Shown piece after piece: positions 19,367 to 29,423 of a stretch of 64,000 nucleotides of DNA (position 1 is the stretch's first letter; every line of letters begins with the position of its first letter). Below the pieces are notes generated by a model. It ran no database searches and was not told where the DNA came from. It saw nothing but the letters and a program-made list of their open reading frames with translations. The DNA is from Liopterus haemorrhoidalis (lineage: Eukaryota; Arthropoda; Insecta; Coleoptera; Dytiscidae). The stretch spans positions 242,134,654 through 242,198,653 of the forward strand of contig OZ020611.1 of NCBI GenBank assembly GCA_963971575.1. Direction: 5' to 3'. The position numbers were made by a program, and so were the translations under genes.

Positions 19367-20142
19367 CAGTGGCGGACTGGCAAATTTTACCGACCCTGGG
19401 TATTTGAAATCGACCTTATAAGTTCAAAGGCTCAATTGATTCAACGACCGGTTTCGTTAAGACGTGTCTACTGGGAAAATAACTAGAGCCCTGCAAATCC
19501 GCGGATATTCGCCATTTTTCTGCGGATGCGGATAAATTATCATTTAAATCGTGCGGATGCGGATACAATATCATATCCGCTTATCTGCGTGAACATGAAA
19601 TCTTCGGTTTGTACACCTCTTTTCACGAAAGAAACCTTTAGAACTCCAAAAATTAAGCGCTGGCATTTGGATTGTACTTATGGTAAGAGTGAAATAAAGA
19701 CTCTAGGTCTTTAGACTCTTAATGCTTACTTAAATAGTTAAATATATTATGCTTTATATAACAGCCGTATTGCCAGTTTATGAATTTAAAAATAATTATT
19801 TAATGTTTCGCGTTATTTGGCATTTTTGGAAATATTGGTAAAAATTTATCATGGTAATTTGTCACATTTAAAAACTTATGAAGATCATTAAAATTTAAAA
19901 AATAAAGATATTAAATTATTTTAAATCGTCATAAAACTTTTATCTTTTAATAAGAATTTAAGAATTCTTGATTTTAAGAATTTAGTTTTTAACATTTGCT
20001 GGTCTTATAGGTCTTTTCTTTTTATTGATTGGCCATAAATGTGATAGTTTCTGACATATTGTTGTTTAAAGTTTTACATTTTATATAAACTTGGTTTAAG
20101 AGAGAGTCGAATAATTGTAATTAACATCCTTATTTTTTAATA

Positions 20143-21453
20143 CAAGGTGTCTCAAAAGAAATTTTATATTTATTGGATCGATTAAAAAAAAAGTAAGCCG
20201 TATATAGAAAAAATGTTTATTAATTATTAAAATACACTTTTTGGGGATTTATTTCTTAAAAATAATATCGTCTAAATGTAGACCCTCGCGTTCTCGGCAC
20301 TCATTTAATCGAACAGTAAAATTACTTATGACGTCTCGGCAGGTGGACCCAGGGATGGCTGCCATTTCGTGACGGATATTTTCTTTCAAATGCGCCAGTG
20401 AAGTCGGTTTATTGGCGTAAACTTTAGATTTAAGATAACCCCATAGGAAAAAGTCCATAGGGGTTAAATCTGGATTGCGTGGAGGCCAATTTATGTCACC
20501 TCTCCGGGAGATCAATTTGCCTGAGAAAATTTCACGAACACGTGGCAGAGACATATTGGACGTGTTTGAAGTTGCTCCGTCCTGTTGGAACCATGTTCAT
20601 TGGTTATAGCCAGGAAAGTTTTGCAGTTCAGGTACCAAGAAGTTGTCTAACATCTCCACATAACGCTCTGAATTCACTGTAACTGCACGCCCCCTTTCGT
20701 CTTCAAGAAAGTAAGGGCCGATAATTCCTCGCGCCGACATCGCAGCCCATACGGTCACTTTAGGCGAATGTAGGGGTTTCTGATGTTGGCGTTTCGGATT
20801 CGTTGCACTCCAGTAGCGGCAGTTCTGCTTATTTACGTGGCCATTAAGATGAAAATGAGCTTCATCCGAAAACAAAATGTTGGTAAACGTTGAAAATCGC
20901 TCAATCACCTGATTTACGAAATTAAGCCTCTGACTGGCATCTTGGGGCTTTAATTCTTGCACCAATTGAATTTTGTTTGGGGTGCAGCTTTAGGTCTTTG
21001 TGCATAATGCGATGTAATGATGATCTATGCACATTTAAAGCACTTGCGCGCTTCCGAATTGAAATGTTCGGGTCGTCACGAACAGACTGATTAACATTCT
21101 CCACGTTTTCTACCGTTCTTGATGACCTAGGTCGCCCGGATTTTGATTTATCCAGCGTTGTACCAGTCTCTTCAAACTTTTTAACCCAATGTCGAATGAG
21201 AGGAATGCTTGGCGCATCATTTAAGTGGCGAAAACCTCGAATACTGCAGAATTTTCTACGCGCTACAGTCGCCGAATTACCGTTTTTGTAAAACTCTCGC
21301 ACGCATAACGCGCGGTCTGCTCCCGAGAAACGCTCCATAGCGACTGGATTCCCAAGAGCCAGGCTACCGATTGACATAACCCCCGCGCCCCTCGGATACG
21401 TTGCGTTCACGCAGTAAGGTAAATAAATATAAAATTTCTTTTGAGACACCTTG
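20143..21453 (-). mobile_element. Tc1/mariner-superfamily transposon, near-intact, TA target site
   Basis: Perfect inverted repeats of about 30 bp (CAAGGTGTCTCAAAAGAAAT...) are flanked by TA (20141-20142 and 21454-21455). The 1311-bp element carries one transposase gene on the minus strand. Identical ends and few coding lesions mark it as much younger than the mariners of this window. Confidence 0.93.
20249..21338 (-). pseudogene. IS630/Tc1-type DDE transposase, one frameshift and one stop
   Basis: It starts MERFSGADRALCVREFYKNG, a common insect transposase N-terminus, followed by a helix-turn-helix region (SGRPRSSRTVENV, IRKRASALNVHRSSLHRI). Catalytic blocks are LFSDEAHFHLNGHVNKQNCR, WFQQDGATSN and PRNPDLTPMDFFLWGY. 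A one-base insertion near 20978 (after KLHP) shifts the frame. One TGA near 20594 sits where CGA (Arg) is expected before TWFQQDG, consistent with CpG decay. The rest is open down to DDIIFKK. The protein would be about 360 residues. Confidence 0.92.
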
Positions 21454-21959
21454 TATATATAATCTCAGTCCGACATTAGATAGAAAATATTTTTCTGGAC
21501 CCAGTAATATTTAATGTGATAAAATTTCAATATTGTTTTATAGCAGCGATATGCAAAATAAAGCGAACAATCTTAGTTATTTTCAAACTGACAGCAAATG
21601 TTGTGCGGATATTTTTGCGGATGCGGATTTTTAATTTACAAAATCTGCGGATGCGGATCCTGGATGTGCGGATGCGGATAGAGAAAAACGTATCCGCGCA
21701 GGGCTCTAAAAATAACCGGTGTCCGGCGTGACAGTCCGCCACTGTACCTATTTAGTCTAAAAATTGCACTAAAATTGTAGAAATCACAAAAAAAAATGGT
21801 AAAAATAATATGCTAACATAGTTAAGTATTGATATAGAAAATAATTTGACGGCAGAGAAAATATTGTAAAAACATAATTTAAAAAAAATAAATAAATAAA
21901 TAAAGGTTTAAAATTTCTTTTTTCTCTTAACAATTTGTTGTTCATTTATTATTATTATT

Positions 21960-22400
21960 TAAGGGGGGTTTGTAGTCCTGCCAGTACCAGCTATATTTGC
22001 CGCCAACGTGTTCGCCACAGAAGAGACACTCAACCTCTAACCTCCACAGAGAAGGTCGACGGTGCTTTATTCCAGCAATCGGCCGCATCCCAAACCCTGG
22101 CAATAAGTAATTGATTGTCTCACATCAAATCCAGTGTTTGCAAATGCGAAGCGATCCGAGTAGCACTGCTGTTTGTATTCTACAGATCTGAGAAATAGCA
22201 GATGGTCTACAGACGCGAATGATCTCAATTTTTCTCTTGAAAGCAGCTTTAAGGCCACCCAATACACCAAAATCAAGACCGCGAGCTTCACAGAATAACC
22301 CGGGTACATCTTTCTTAGCTCGGACAAGAGGTCCAGGTACATAGTTTTCTTCTCGTCCTCTTTGAGAGTAATACCTACGACTTTCAAAATGAAAGTCGTT
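21960..22400 (-). pseudogene. LINE 3'-terminal fragment
   Basis: The minus-strand frame has YPGYSVKLAVLILVYWVALK, YKQQCYSDRFAFANTGFDVR and GLGCGRLLE, followed by a (AAT)n-like tail at 21942-21962. The layout resembles the extreme C-terminus and tail of a non-LTR retrotransposon. No catalytic domain remains and the clade is not certain. Confidence 0.5.
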
Positions 22401-22481
22401 CGTTTCTTGATAGTCTAAGATGTTTCATTTTGTAATAGGTAACTATAGTGCGTTAAAAGATGAGTTTGCAGTATAGCTCTT

Positions 22482-22817
22482 ATGGCAAATGGGAGCGGTG
22501 TTGCCAAATGTTGTAAAAGTGTCAAATGTGTCAATTATAATAATATGAAAAACTCGTATGGTTTACAAAAATCAACTCTTATAAAACTCAAAATAACACT
22601 CAACAAAAACAAATGGCCATTTGTAGAATACTGCGTCTTCACAGATCAGCGCGTTTTAGAGCTGGCAATGTCGACAAGCAAGAAAAGGATAGCGTCATTG
22701 TGTGAACCCATTAGAGAGTATGAAAAAGAACTACTCCATATGCCCTGTACTGCAAACTCACCTTTGAACGATAGATCTGATGATTTTGGTGACTTTTGTG
22801 GTTTAAACGCACTTTGA
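22482..22817 (+). CDS. Uncharacterised 111-aa reading frame
   Basis: MANGSGVAKCCKSVKC... to FGDFCGLNAL. Seven cysteines, no signal peptide or membrane segment, and a mixed charged C-terminal half (TSKKRIASLCEPIREYEKEL). A TTTGCAG sits 14 bases before the ATG, so it could be part of a spliced exon. I do not recognise a family; it may also be transposon debris, since it lies between LINE and pogo-like fragments. Confidence 0.25.
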   Translation: MANGSGVAKCCKSVKCVNYNNMKNSYGLQKSTLIKLKITLNKNKWPFVEYCVFTDQRVLELAMSTSKKRIASLCEPIREYEKELLHMPCTANSPLNDRSDDFGDFCGLNAL

Positions 22818-23317
22818 CGTATCCATGTGAACCAATATTATGATAATATTATAAAGTCGAGTTGGTAAATCTTAGGTTTTACTGGGCATTTACAGTAACA
22901 TATATACATTACAAGTTGTAATGTTGTAATTAACAATAGGCATTTAAGCCCAAAAACTTGCAACAATTACTTACATTACGTGCGCGAGTGATATTTTAAC
23001 TGCGCGGCAGGGATGAACTCAAATCTTGAAGGCGTACATTTGTTCGCACGTACGTACATTTTTTTTTTTTTTGAATAAATGACCAATATTCATTGTTTGT
23101 TTTGAAGCTATATTTAGGCAAGATATGCATATGAAGCTTGAAATACAGTGTTACCAACTTCTATCTTTCAATTTTCCCCCTTCATTCACACTTACAGAGA
23201 AGAATCAGTAAATACGTCGAATGCAGCCGAATATGTACACGTATTTACGAGTGCTTTGCTGTGTGTGAATACATAGCAGTGTATTCACATGTATTTAAAA
23301 AAAAATTGGAACTGAAT

Positions 23318-23650
23318 ATGGACACTGAAGATATTAACGATTTGTTAGAATCACATGCGGACGAACTCACAACTAATGAGTTATTAGAGCAAATGAGAAC
23401 TGAAAAGAAAGACCCAAAAACGGTGAACGAAAAAACCGAAATACAACTAAAAACAGTAAGTGTAATATTAGGCAAAGTGGAAAAACTCACTGACACTATC
23501 GAGAATTCGGACCCGGATATTGATAGAAGTTTCAGTGTTGTTAATAATATACGCAATAGCACCGCTTGTTATAAACTTTTATATCAAGACAAAAAGAAAA
23601 CTGCGGTACAATTGACAATGGACAAATTTCTAATTAAAAACAACAAATAA
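23318..23650 (+). pseudogene. pogo/Tigger-like transposase C-terminal remnant
   Basis: An open 110-codon stretch, MDTEDINDLLESHADELTTN... ending FLIKNNK. The acidic D-I-x-x-L-L-E-x-H-x-x-E-L-T pattern resembles the tail following the DDE domain in Tigger/jerky-type proteins. No DDE or CENP-B domain precedes it: the 60 upstream codons in frame are unrelated. It could be a transposon remnant or the tail exon of a domesticated gene. Confidence 0.45.
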
Positions 23651-24063
23651 TAATTTTTTAAGTACTTATTTATTTTTCTAAACATGTTTATTTTATATAA
23701 TATATAGTTTATTTTCATTTTTTTAACATGTATTTATATATTAGTACTACGTGTTTACTGTTCTATTCGGATTTACGAAAATATTAGGGGCATTAAATTA
23801 ATAAACTTCACTATCTTGCAAATGATCATTCATGAAAAAAAAGTGTAAGAATCTTTTTTTGTAGAAAATTTTAAAATCTGCAAGTTTTATTCAAACAAAT
23901 TTTACGTTAAGTTTACTCTTTCAAAATTAAATGCGGTCCCGTCATTTAATAATCGGACATATTTCGTGAACCCGATTATACATTATACATTGTGTGCTAT
24001 TTCTTTGCCCTTTTTTTTAACCATAAAGTTGCCATATCAAAGACGAAAACGACGTTTTCGTGT
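23651..24063. other. Intergenic, nothing recognised
   Basis: AT-rich run between the pogo-like tail and the CpG-containing repeats. Confidence 0.35.
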
Positions 24064-24170
24064 GACGCGATATACGTTTGCGCGGACAATGTATACGTTC
24101 GTACAAAAGCGACATCTTCCTGTTACGCGATGTACGTTCGTACGAACAACGTGTACGTTCGTACGAACAT
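24064..24170. repeat. Tandem ~60-bp repeat with paired 12-bp palindromes
   Basis: GTTCGTACGAAC is perfect at 24136-24147 and 24157-24168, 21 bp apart. A less perfect repeat of the same block (ATACGTTTGCGCGGACAAT...TACGTTCGTAC) starts near 24070. A related TTCGCACGTACGTACATT lies at 23042. CpG-rich palindromes spaced by two helical turns look like protein-binding sites, for example subterminal transposase sites. Confidence 0.7.
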
Positions 24171-24353
24171 AGGATCCGTAATTAATCATGTACGTATCAT
24201 CGAACGTACCTTACAATACGTTAAGCGACCGCTGACTGTACTGTTAGTCATATTAAAAACGTTCATATAAAGGCAGTCCGTCAAAAATTTATTAAGTACA
24301 TATTTCCACGCTACAGTGATTTTTACAGACATAGTTATTTCCAAAAAAAATGC

Positions 24354-25132
24354 ATTTTCACAGGCTGTATAGCAAACGCAAGATAAAAAGAAAATACGCA
24401 GAAGACTAGATTTGAACAGGACGAGTCTATATTTAAGAAATGGATGTATTTCATAAAGATAATAGAGATCATAGCATGACCTTGTTTCCTAAGCGTGTTG
24501 GATGTGTTGCATCTTTTTCACTGGACACCATCTTGATCATGGTCAAAACATTACGTTTTTTTCTATATGATTCATATGTATTGTGTACATTTTTAGTTTT
24601 GTTTTTCAAAACCTTTGTTTACGTGTATAGTATTTTGTTTGTTAATTATAGGTGCTTTCCAGATAGGTGTGAAATACTCTGAACTACTCCGAACTGTTCT
24701 ACTTCAAAATTTTTGCATGTGGAACACTTTAGTTGAGTATTTAGTGAAAAGAGGCGCTGCTATCTTAAGAACTAACAAATGTCAAAGAAAAACTATTTTA
24801 AATTATTTTAAATTTTACATATTTATGATAAGTTAAATAGATTTTATTTAATATTAAAAAAATACACAGTTCTAAATGCGTGATAAATCTTTAACAAGTT
24901 TGAATTGCATCAGCTGTTTACCCCCACTACAAAGGAACTCCAAGTTCTAAAATAAAGGTAGGTACTTCAGGGGACGGAGGAAGGAAATTCTGGTGTAGTT
25001 GAGAGAGTGATGTTCTTTTACTTGGAACTAGCGAACTGTTCGGAGCAACTCCGAGCTACTCTTTACAGCAACCTGGAAAGCGCCTTATTTCCTTTTCATT
25101 TTGCGTTTGCTATACCTCAAATTTTCACAGTG
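24354..25132. mobile_element. Inverted-repeat element containing a second TIR element
   Basis: Outer arms ATTTTCACAGGCTGTATAGC-AAACGCA (24354-24380) and TGCGTTTGCTATACCTCAAATTTTCACAG (25103-25131) pair with mismatches. Inside lies the 24650-25084 element. No coding region. Its own target duplication is unclear. Confidence 0.55.
24650..25084. mobile_element. MITE with long imperfect inverted repeats
   Basis: AGGTGCTTTCCAGATAGGTG...CTCCGAACTGTTC at the left pairs with GAACTGTTCGGAGCAACTCC...CTGGAAAGCGCC at the right, over about 50 bp. TAT precedes the left end and follows the right end, which would suit a 3-bp target duplication. The interior is AT-rich and non-coding. Confidence 0.7.
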
Positions 25133-25235
25133 ACATCTCGTATGATAACATGATAAAATGTTATTTTTTCATATCGCAATTCCCAAACTAAGACTTGTTA
25201 GTTACTACCAACTTATGTAGATGGCAGTGTAATGA

Positions 25236-26756
25236 TTAAATATATTTTGAAACATTCAATGGGCCATATATTCTCTTGACAGATTCCGTTGTAATTTGCG
25301 CAGCTTTCTTGCAAAGATGGTCGAAAGAACAAAGGTGATTGAAGAGAAGATACTTTATGTTAACTCTATAAACTTCTTTTCCGCAAATTTCAAATACAAC
25401 ACGATCCAAATGCTCTGTAGGTATTAGTTCAACATTGTAACCTTTTCTTAGCAGACATTCTGAAAAGAAAATTATGTTAAATACAAGGGAGATGCCAACA
25501 GTTTTCGATCTAACTATCAAGCGCGCACCTAGGATTTGGTATTTTTTTAGGGTTTTGTAGGAATGACAAAAAAACCCTTATACCGTCATTTTGTCGTCTG
25601 TCTGTTCGGTAAAAATTGTAGCCAAACGGCTAAACCTAGAGAGTTGAAATTTGGCATGCTTATACAACTTGTTGACCCGCACATAGGAAAAATACCAAAA
25701 CATCTAAAAAACATATCCCCCTAAAAATATAAACAAATATATGCTCACAAAAAAAAATATTTTTTTTAAATTCTGAGCAGGGTATCAAATGAAAGCCCTT
25801 AGTACGTGGATTAACGATCAAAATTTTATTTTTGCAAAATAAATTATTTTGTCCCACACCCTGTAGCCCAGATGGTTTAAATTAAAAATCAGAAAAAATT
25901 CTAGATAATGTACATTTGTGTGAACCGGAATAGTACAACAGGAATACCGGATAGTACAATAGTTTTCGGAAAATAGCGCATTTTTAGTGTTTTTTGCGTG
26001 ACCATGTAAATTAATATTTAATGATATTATGTAGCACAGTAAACAGAGCGCTTCGATGATGTAATGGTTAACATACTGGCGTTCTAATTTGCAAATTCGA
26101 GTTCAATCCGGCCTCGAGGCAATTTCATTTTTTCTGTTTTTTTTGCATTTTTATTTTGTTTAAATTATTTTTTCAAAATTCTAGTTATATTTGGGCAAAT
26201 ATTGCATTTAATTTTTAAAAGCGTAAATTTAATAACCAGTGGAAATTGTTGAAATTGATTACTATTGGACTTACAACCAAGTAACTATAAATATATAATA
26301 CTATAAATAAGTAATTCTAGGCTCATAGGTTCGTATCCATCACACACTCTGAAGTCCCGTTTGCTACGCCACTGGTCATGAAAACTAGAAAGGGGACAAA
26401 TAGGAATGATCTTAAAATCTAATTATTTGTAGGACTACTGTATTCTATTGTTGTCTAGGACTGTATTAAGAAAATGAAACCTTATAATTTTATCTAAAAA
26501 CTTAATAATATTTACCAGTTAACCCATATAATTTTTGTGGTCGATGTCTGACAATTCCGTGACATTCATAAGGGCCATAAAGTATTCTAACTAAAGGAGT
26601 TTTCTTAATTACTTCACCGGAATTTCTGGTAGTATCTATATTAATTTCACCATGCATTTCAAATTTGAAATTTGAATTCCCATTCGCCCAGTTCACCTTG
26701 TCGAATCCGTCGAACCGACCCAGGTCATCGATTTTTACAGGAGTAAATATAAACAT
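25236..26756 (-). CDS. UPF0728 (C10orf53-like) protein, two exons, 154 aa
   Basis: Exons 26516-26756 and 25236-25459 on the minus strand are joined by a GT..AG intron (donor CTG|GTAAAT, acceptor TTTTCTTTTCAG). The joined frame is 465 nt with stop TAA at 25236. Core motifs VRILYGPYECHGI, QKLYGLTECLLRKGYNVELI, VFEICGKEVYRVNIKYLLF and FDHLCKKAAQ follow the UPF0728 pattern (YGPY ... G-hydrophobic ... CNIKDLxF ... LCxKA). The N-terminal ~55 residues exceed the usual ~90-aa family length. The start is the ATG at 26754-26756; a GTG further up is in frame. It is divergent from BLOC1S2, 86 bp away. The intron is filled by a 25549-26266 repeat. Function unknown. Confidence 0.75.
25549..26266 (+). repeat. 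~1-kb 'AGGGTTTTGTAGG' repeat, copy R1 (3' truncated)
   Basis: Starts AGGGTTTTGTAGGAATGAC, then ACCCTTATACCGTCATTTTG, a short GTCT tract, CCAAACGGCTAAACCTAGAG and a tRNA-like block at about 26048-26112 (GATGTAATGGTTAACAT ... GAGTTCAATCCGG). The last ~280 bp present in copies 55074 and 61896 are missing. It sits inside the intron of the UPF0728 gene. Confidence 0.85.
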
Positions 26757-26842
26757 AGTCGTATATTGTTTCACTTTTATATAAAAATTCTCTGATTTCT
26801 CAATAATATTTAGTTCACTTTTAATAAAATTAAAAGTTAATA
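26757..26842. promoter_or_regulatory. Shared divergent promoter region
   Basis: Only 86 bp separate the two start codons of the UPF0728-like gene (-) and BLOC1S2 (+). It is AT-rich (TTTTATATAAAAATTCTC and TTTAATAAAATTAAAAG) with no clear TATA-Inr pair of standard spacing, so transcription probably starts bidirectionally from within it. The 5' UTRs must be very short or overlap. Confidence 0.6.
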
Positions 26843-27688
26843 ATGGCAGAGGAATTTGATTCAGAAGGAGTAACAGATTCGCCTAAAAAAGGTAATAATA
26901 TAGGTTATGTTGTAAATAGGTTAGGACGTATTTGTAAATAAAATTATTTCAGGACCAACATTATCAACCTCAACATCTAGTTTCGAGGCATTGGATCCAC
27001 ATGACCCTAATTTGAGTAGATTAGCTACAAATATGTTCAATAAAACTGCTGATTATTTGTATGGAGAACTTACGATAACACAAGATGATTATCGATTGCT
27101 GGAAAATATGAATCGGGCTACGATTACTAAATATACTGACATGAAACATATTGCGAGTAATATTTCTAAAAATATGACTGAGTTAAACGATAAATGTAAG
27201 TATTTATAAGATGGGTTTGGGAAGCAAGCTCGGAGTGCTCAGAGTCAAGATCAGAGTTCGAGAAAAGGCCTAAATATGTTTTCTCAAGCGGTCTGTAGTT
27301 AAACAGAGTGACTCGGAACACTACGAGCTTCCTTCCCGAACCCACTCATTCTATGTAACAAACGTTTAAGTGGAACTTTTTGTTTCTAACATTACGAGCT
27401 TATTTTTGAACGATTGAATGATTCATTTGGTAAATAAAATGATCAAAAGCCTTAAAATTACTTGATTTTAAAATCAAATTCCGCTTAAATTAAATAAATA
27501 GATTATACATGGAATTTTAAACGTTTTGTTTATATATTTTTTGTTTTATAGATAACAGTTTACAGCCATATTTGGATCAGATTGACCAAATAGAGGACAG
27601 TGTTATTAAGTTAGAGCAAGCAGCGTACAAGTTAGATGCTTATTCGAAGAGACTGGAAGCTAAGTTCAAAGCGTTGGAGAAGCGATAG
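26843..27688 (+). CDS. BLOC1S2: Biogenesis of lysosome-related organelles complex 1 subunit 2 (complete, 3 exons)
   Basis: Exons 26843-26891, 26953-27195 and 27552-27688 join to 429 nt, 142 aa, the same length as the human protein. Diagnostic blocks are [37 protein letters not shown] and [20 protein letters not shown], then [20 protein letters not shown] and EKR. It is a small helical coiled-coil subunit of BLOC-1, which acts in endosome-to-lysosome-related-organelle sorting, and of BORC, which positions lysosomes. Start ATG 26843-26845 is in a good context (AATAATGG). Donors GTAATA and GTAAGT and acceptors TTTCAG and TTATAG are canonical; junctions are phase 1 and phase 1. Intron 2 carries a MITE. 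Confidence 0.96.
27213..27343. mobile_element. MITE in BLOC1S2 intron 2
   Basis: GGGTTTGGGAAGCAAGCTCG (left) pairs with CGAGCTTCCTTCCCGAACCC (right), continuing to about 36 bp per arm. It is 131 bp and non-coding, a near-complete hairpin. No target duplication was resolved. Confidence 0.8.
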
Positions 27689-27854
27689 TAATAATAGTAG
27701 AAGCGATAATTAGTCTTTACCGAAGCACTTTGTTACGTTTATTTTAACTGTCACAAATTATTTTAATATTGTTATCAATTTTATATTTTATTATAATTAC
27801 ACCAAATATATTCACAATTTAATAAGTGTGGTTGTCTGAGATTGTATGGATGGA

Positions 27855-27870
27855 AATAAATAAAATAAAT
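27855..27870 (+). terminator. Polyadenylation signals of BLOC1S2
   Basis: Overlapping AATAAA hexamers (AAATAAATAAAATAAAT) lie about 170 bp after the stop codon, a normal 3' UTR length. Confidence 0.7.
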
Positions 27871-27889
27871 ATAATTTTTAATTCTGAAT

Positions 27890-28430
27890 TAATAGAAATT
27901 GTTTATATTATCAATTTTCTTGTGTTTATTAATATTTTTGAGATCTTTTAGGCATAGCCAAGGAACTCTTATATCATTACTCTTAGTTTCAATGGCAGGT
28001 ATGGTGACCAAATGGCTGAAGATACAAAGTTGAAATATGGCATGCTTAAACAATTCTTTGGCTCTTATATAGTTGAAATTACCACGTACATATAGGCAAA
28101 TGATCATAAGAGAGACTCTATCTGGCGGATGTATGTTGAATTAACCAAATAGACAAGTTTATTGTATTATTGTTCTGACACACGTGTTACATTTGTTTGG
28201 ATTTTTAGCTTTTGTATCTGTTTGGCATAAGTGTAATATTTATTAAGAAAACACAAATCAAGACAAAAATATTAATAAATTCTTTCTAAATGTTAGATTA
28301 CAACGTATTGTCCATATGTCAAAATTTGTTATTGTCTATTTGGTTAGTTTCGATTTTGCCACATTGGCGCTGCAATCGGTTATCTATAGGGATTTAATAT
28401 ATAAAATCAGATATATGCGATTTCCTGCTT
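27890..28430. other. Intergenic, nothing recognised
   Basis: AT-rich, with no supported gene. Confidence 0.35.
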
Positions 28431-28435
28431 CTGCT

Positions 28436-28760
28436 TAAAAAACCCTTATAACATCACTCATGTGTCTGTCTCTATGATAGAAATAGTAGCCAAACGGCTT
28501 AACATAGAATGTTGAAATTGGGTATGCTTATACAACTCTTTAACTCATACATAGGAAAAATACTGAGAGTTCAAAAAAACATCCCACGATAAATATAAAC
28601 ATTTATGTATTCATAAGTATTTATAAGTGCTTCTTACGGAGCTTGCTCTGATAAACTCGATCATTAGGCCTATCGTTCTACGTCTTGTTTTTAAGGTATC
28701 AAAGGGAAATAAATAATTTATAGTAGTAAAATGCTTATAAATCAAAGAGCACATTGTTAA
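28436..28760 (+). repeat. Diverged 5' part of the 'AGGGTTTTGTAGG' repeat family
   Basis: AAAAAACCCTTATAACATCA, GTAGCCAAACGGCTTAACAT and TGGGTATGCTTATACAACTC match the first ~200 bp of the R copies at 25549, 55074 and 61896, then similarity fades. Confidence 0.7.
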
Positions 28761-28996
28761 TAGTGAGAAATACGTTTCAAAATTGAAAAGATAGTCCTGT
28801 TACCCTTCATTAACAGGACTATATTTTACCGCGAAAGTCAATAGTATTCCTCTGCCAATGAGACTTATGAATCACAGTTGAGCGTTCGCAGACACTGCAT
28901 TACTTTATAACCAAAATGTTTTAATATTAAATTATTTAATTTAATATGAATCTGCTATAGAAGCCATTTATCAATATACTAGGAGAAAAGCCTGTC

Positions 28997-29415
28997 ATTC
29001 GACGGGGTAAAGGTAATAACCACATTAAAAAGATACTCTCGGTACAAAAGAAACTCTCGGAAAAAAGAAACTCTGATGATTCTGCGGAGACATCTGTTTA
29101 CAAAGGATTCCAATTGGGAAGTGATTACACGGGTAACCCTCCAGGTCTCACATCCATAGAGTAGCACGGATTTCACATTTGTGTTGAACAAGCGCAGCTT
29201 TGTGTTTATTGAGATATAATTGGATCTCCAGACAGCATTTAACCTACCGAAAGTTTGTCTGGTCTTGTTTAAGCGTTGCTCAATATCCAGTATTGCTCCT
29301 CCATCTTTGGCAATTATGCTGCCAAGGTAATAAATCTCATCTACATCATCAATATCTTTCTGGCCACTTTTTAACTGATTTGTTGGTGGTGTTTATGCGC
29401 AGGGTTTTTGTTTTA
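28997..29415 (-). pseudogene. Non-LTR retrotransposon fragment (reverse transcriptase C-terminal region)
   Basis: The minus strand, with shifts, reads YLGSIIAKDGGAILDIEQRL, NKTRQTFGRLNAVWRSNYIS and KSVLLYGCETWRVT followed by FVNRCLRRI. The YGCETW and NRCLRRI motifs are standard in the region after the RT domain of several LINE clades. The polymerase active site is not included. Confidence 0.8.
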
Positions 29416-29423
29416 TACTTTTA

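Larger units (their letters stand above)
19484..21708. mobile_element. Inner hAT-like element with exact 8-bp duplication AAAATAAC
   Basis: AAAATAAC lies at 19476-19483 and again at 21709-21716. The ends are TAGAGCCCTGCAAATCCGCG and its partner (CGCGCAGGGCTCTA). Subterminal GCGGATGCGGAT repeats occur near both ends (19530-19565, 21615-21680). It carries the DDE transposon 20143-21453 inserted in its middle. Confidence 0.92.
19367..21744. mobile_element. Outer hAT-like MITE, split by a second hAT
   Basis: CAGTGGCGGACTG (19367-19379) and CAGTCCGCCACTG (21732-21744) are perfect inverted ends. Flanks TACTTACT and TACCTATT agree at 6 of 8 positions, suggesting an eroded 8-bp target duplication. 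Without the inner insertion the element is only about 145 bp. Confidence 0.8.
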
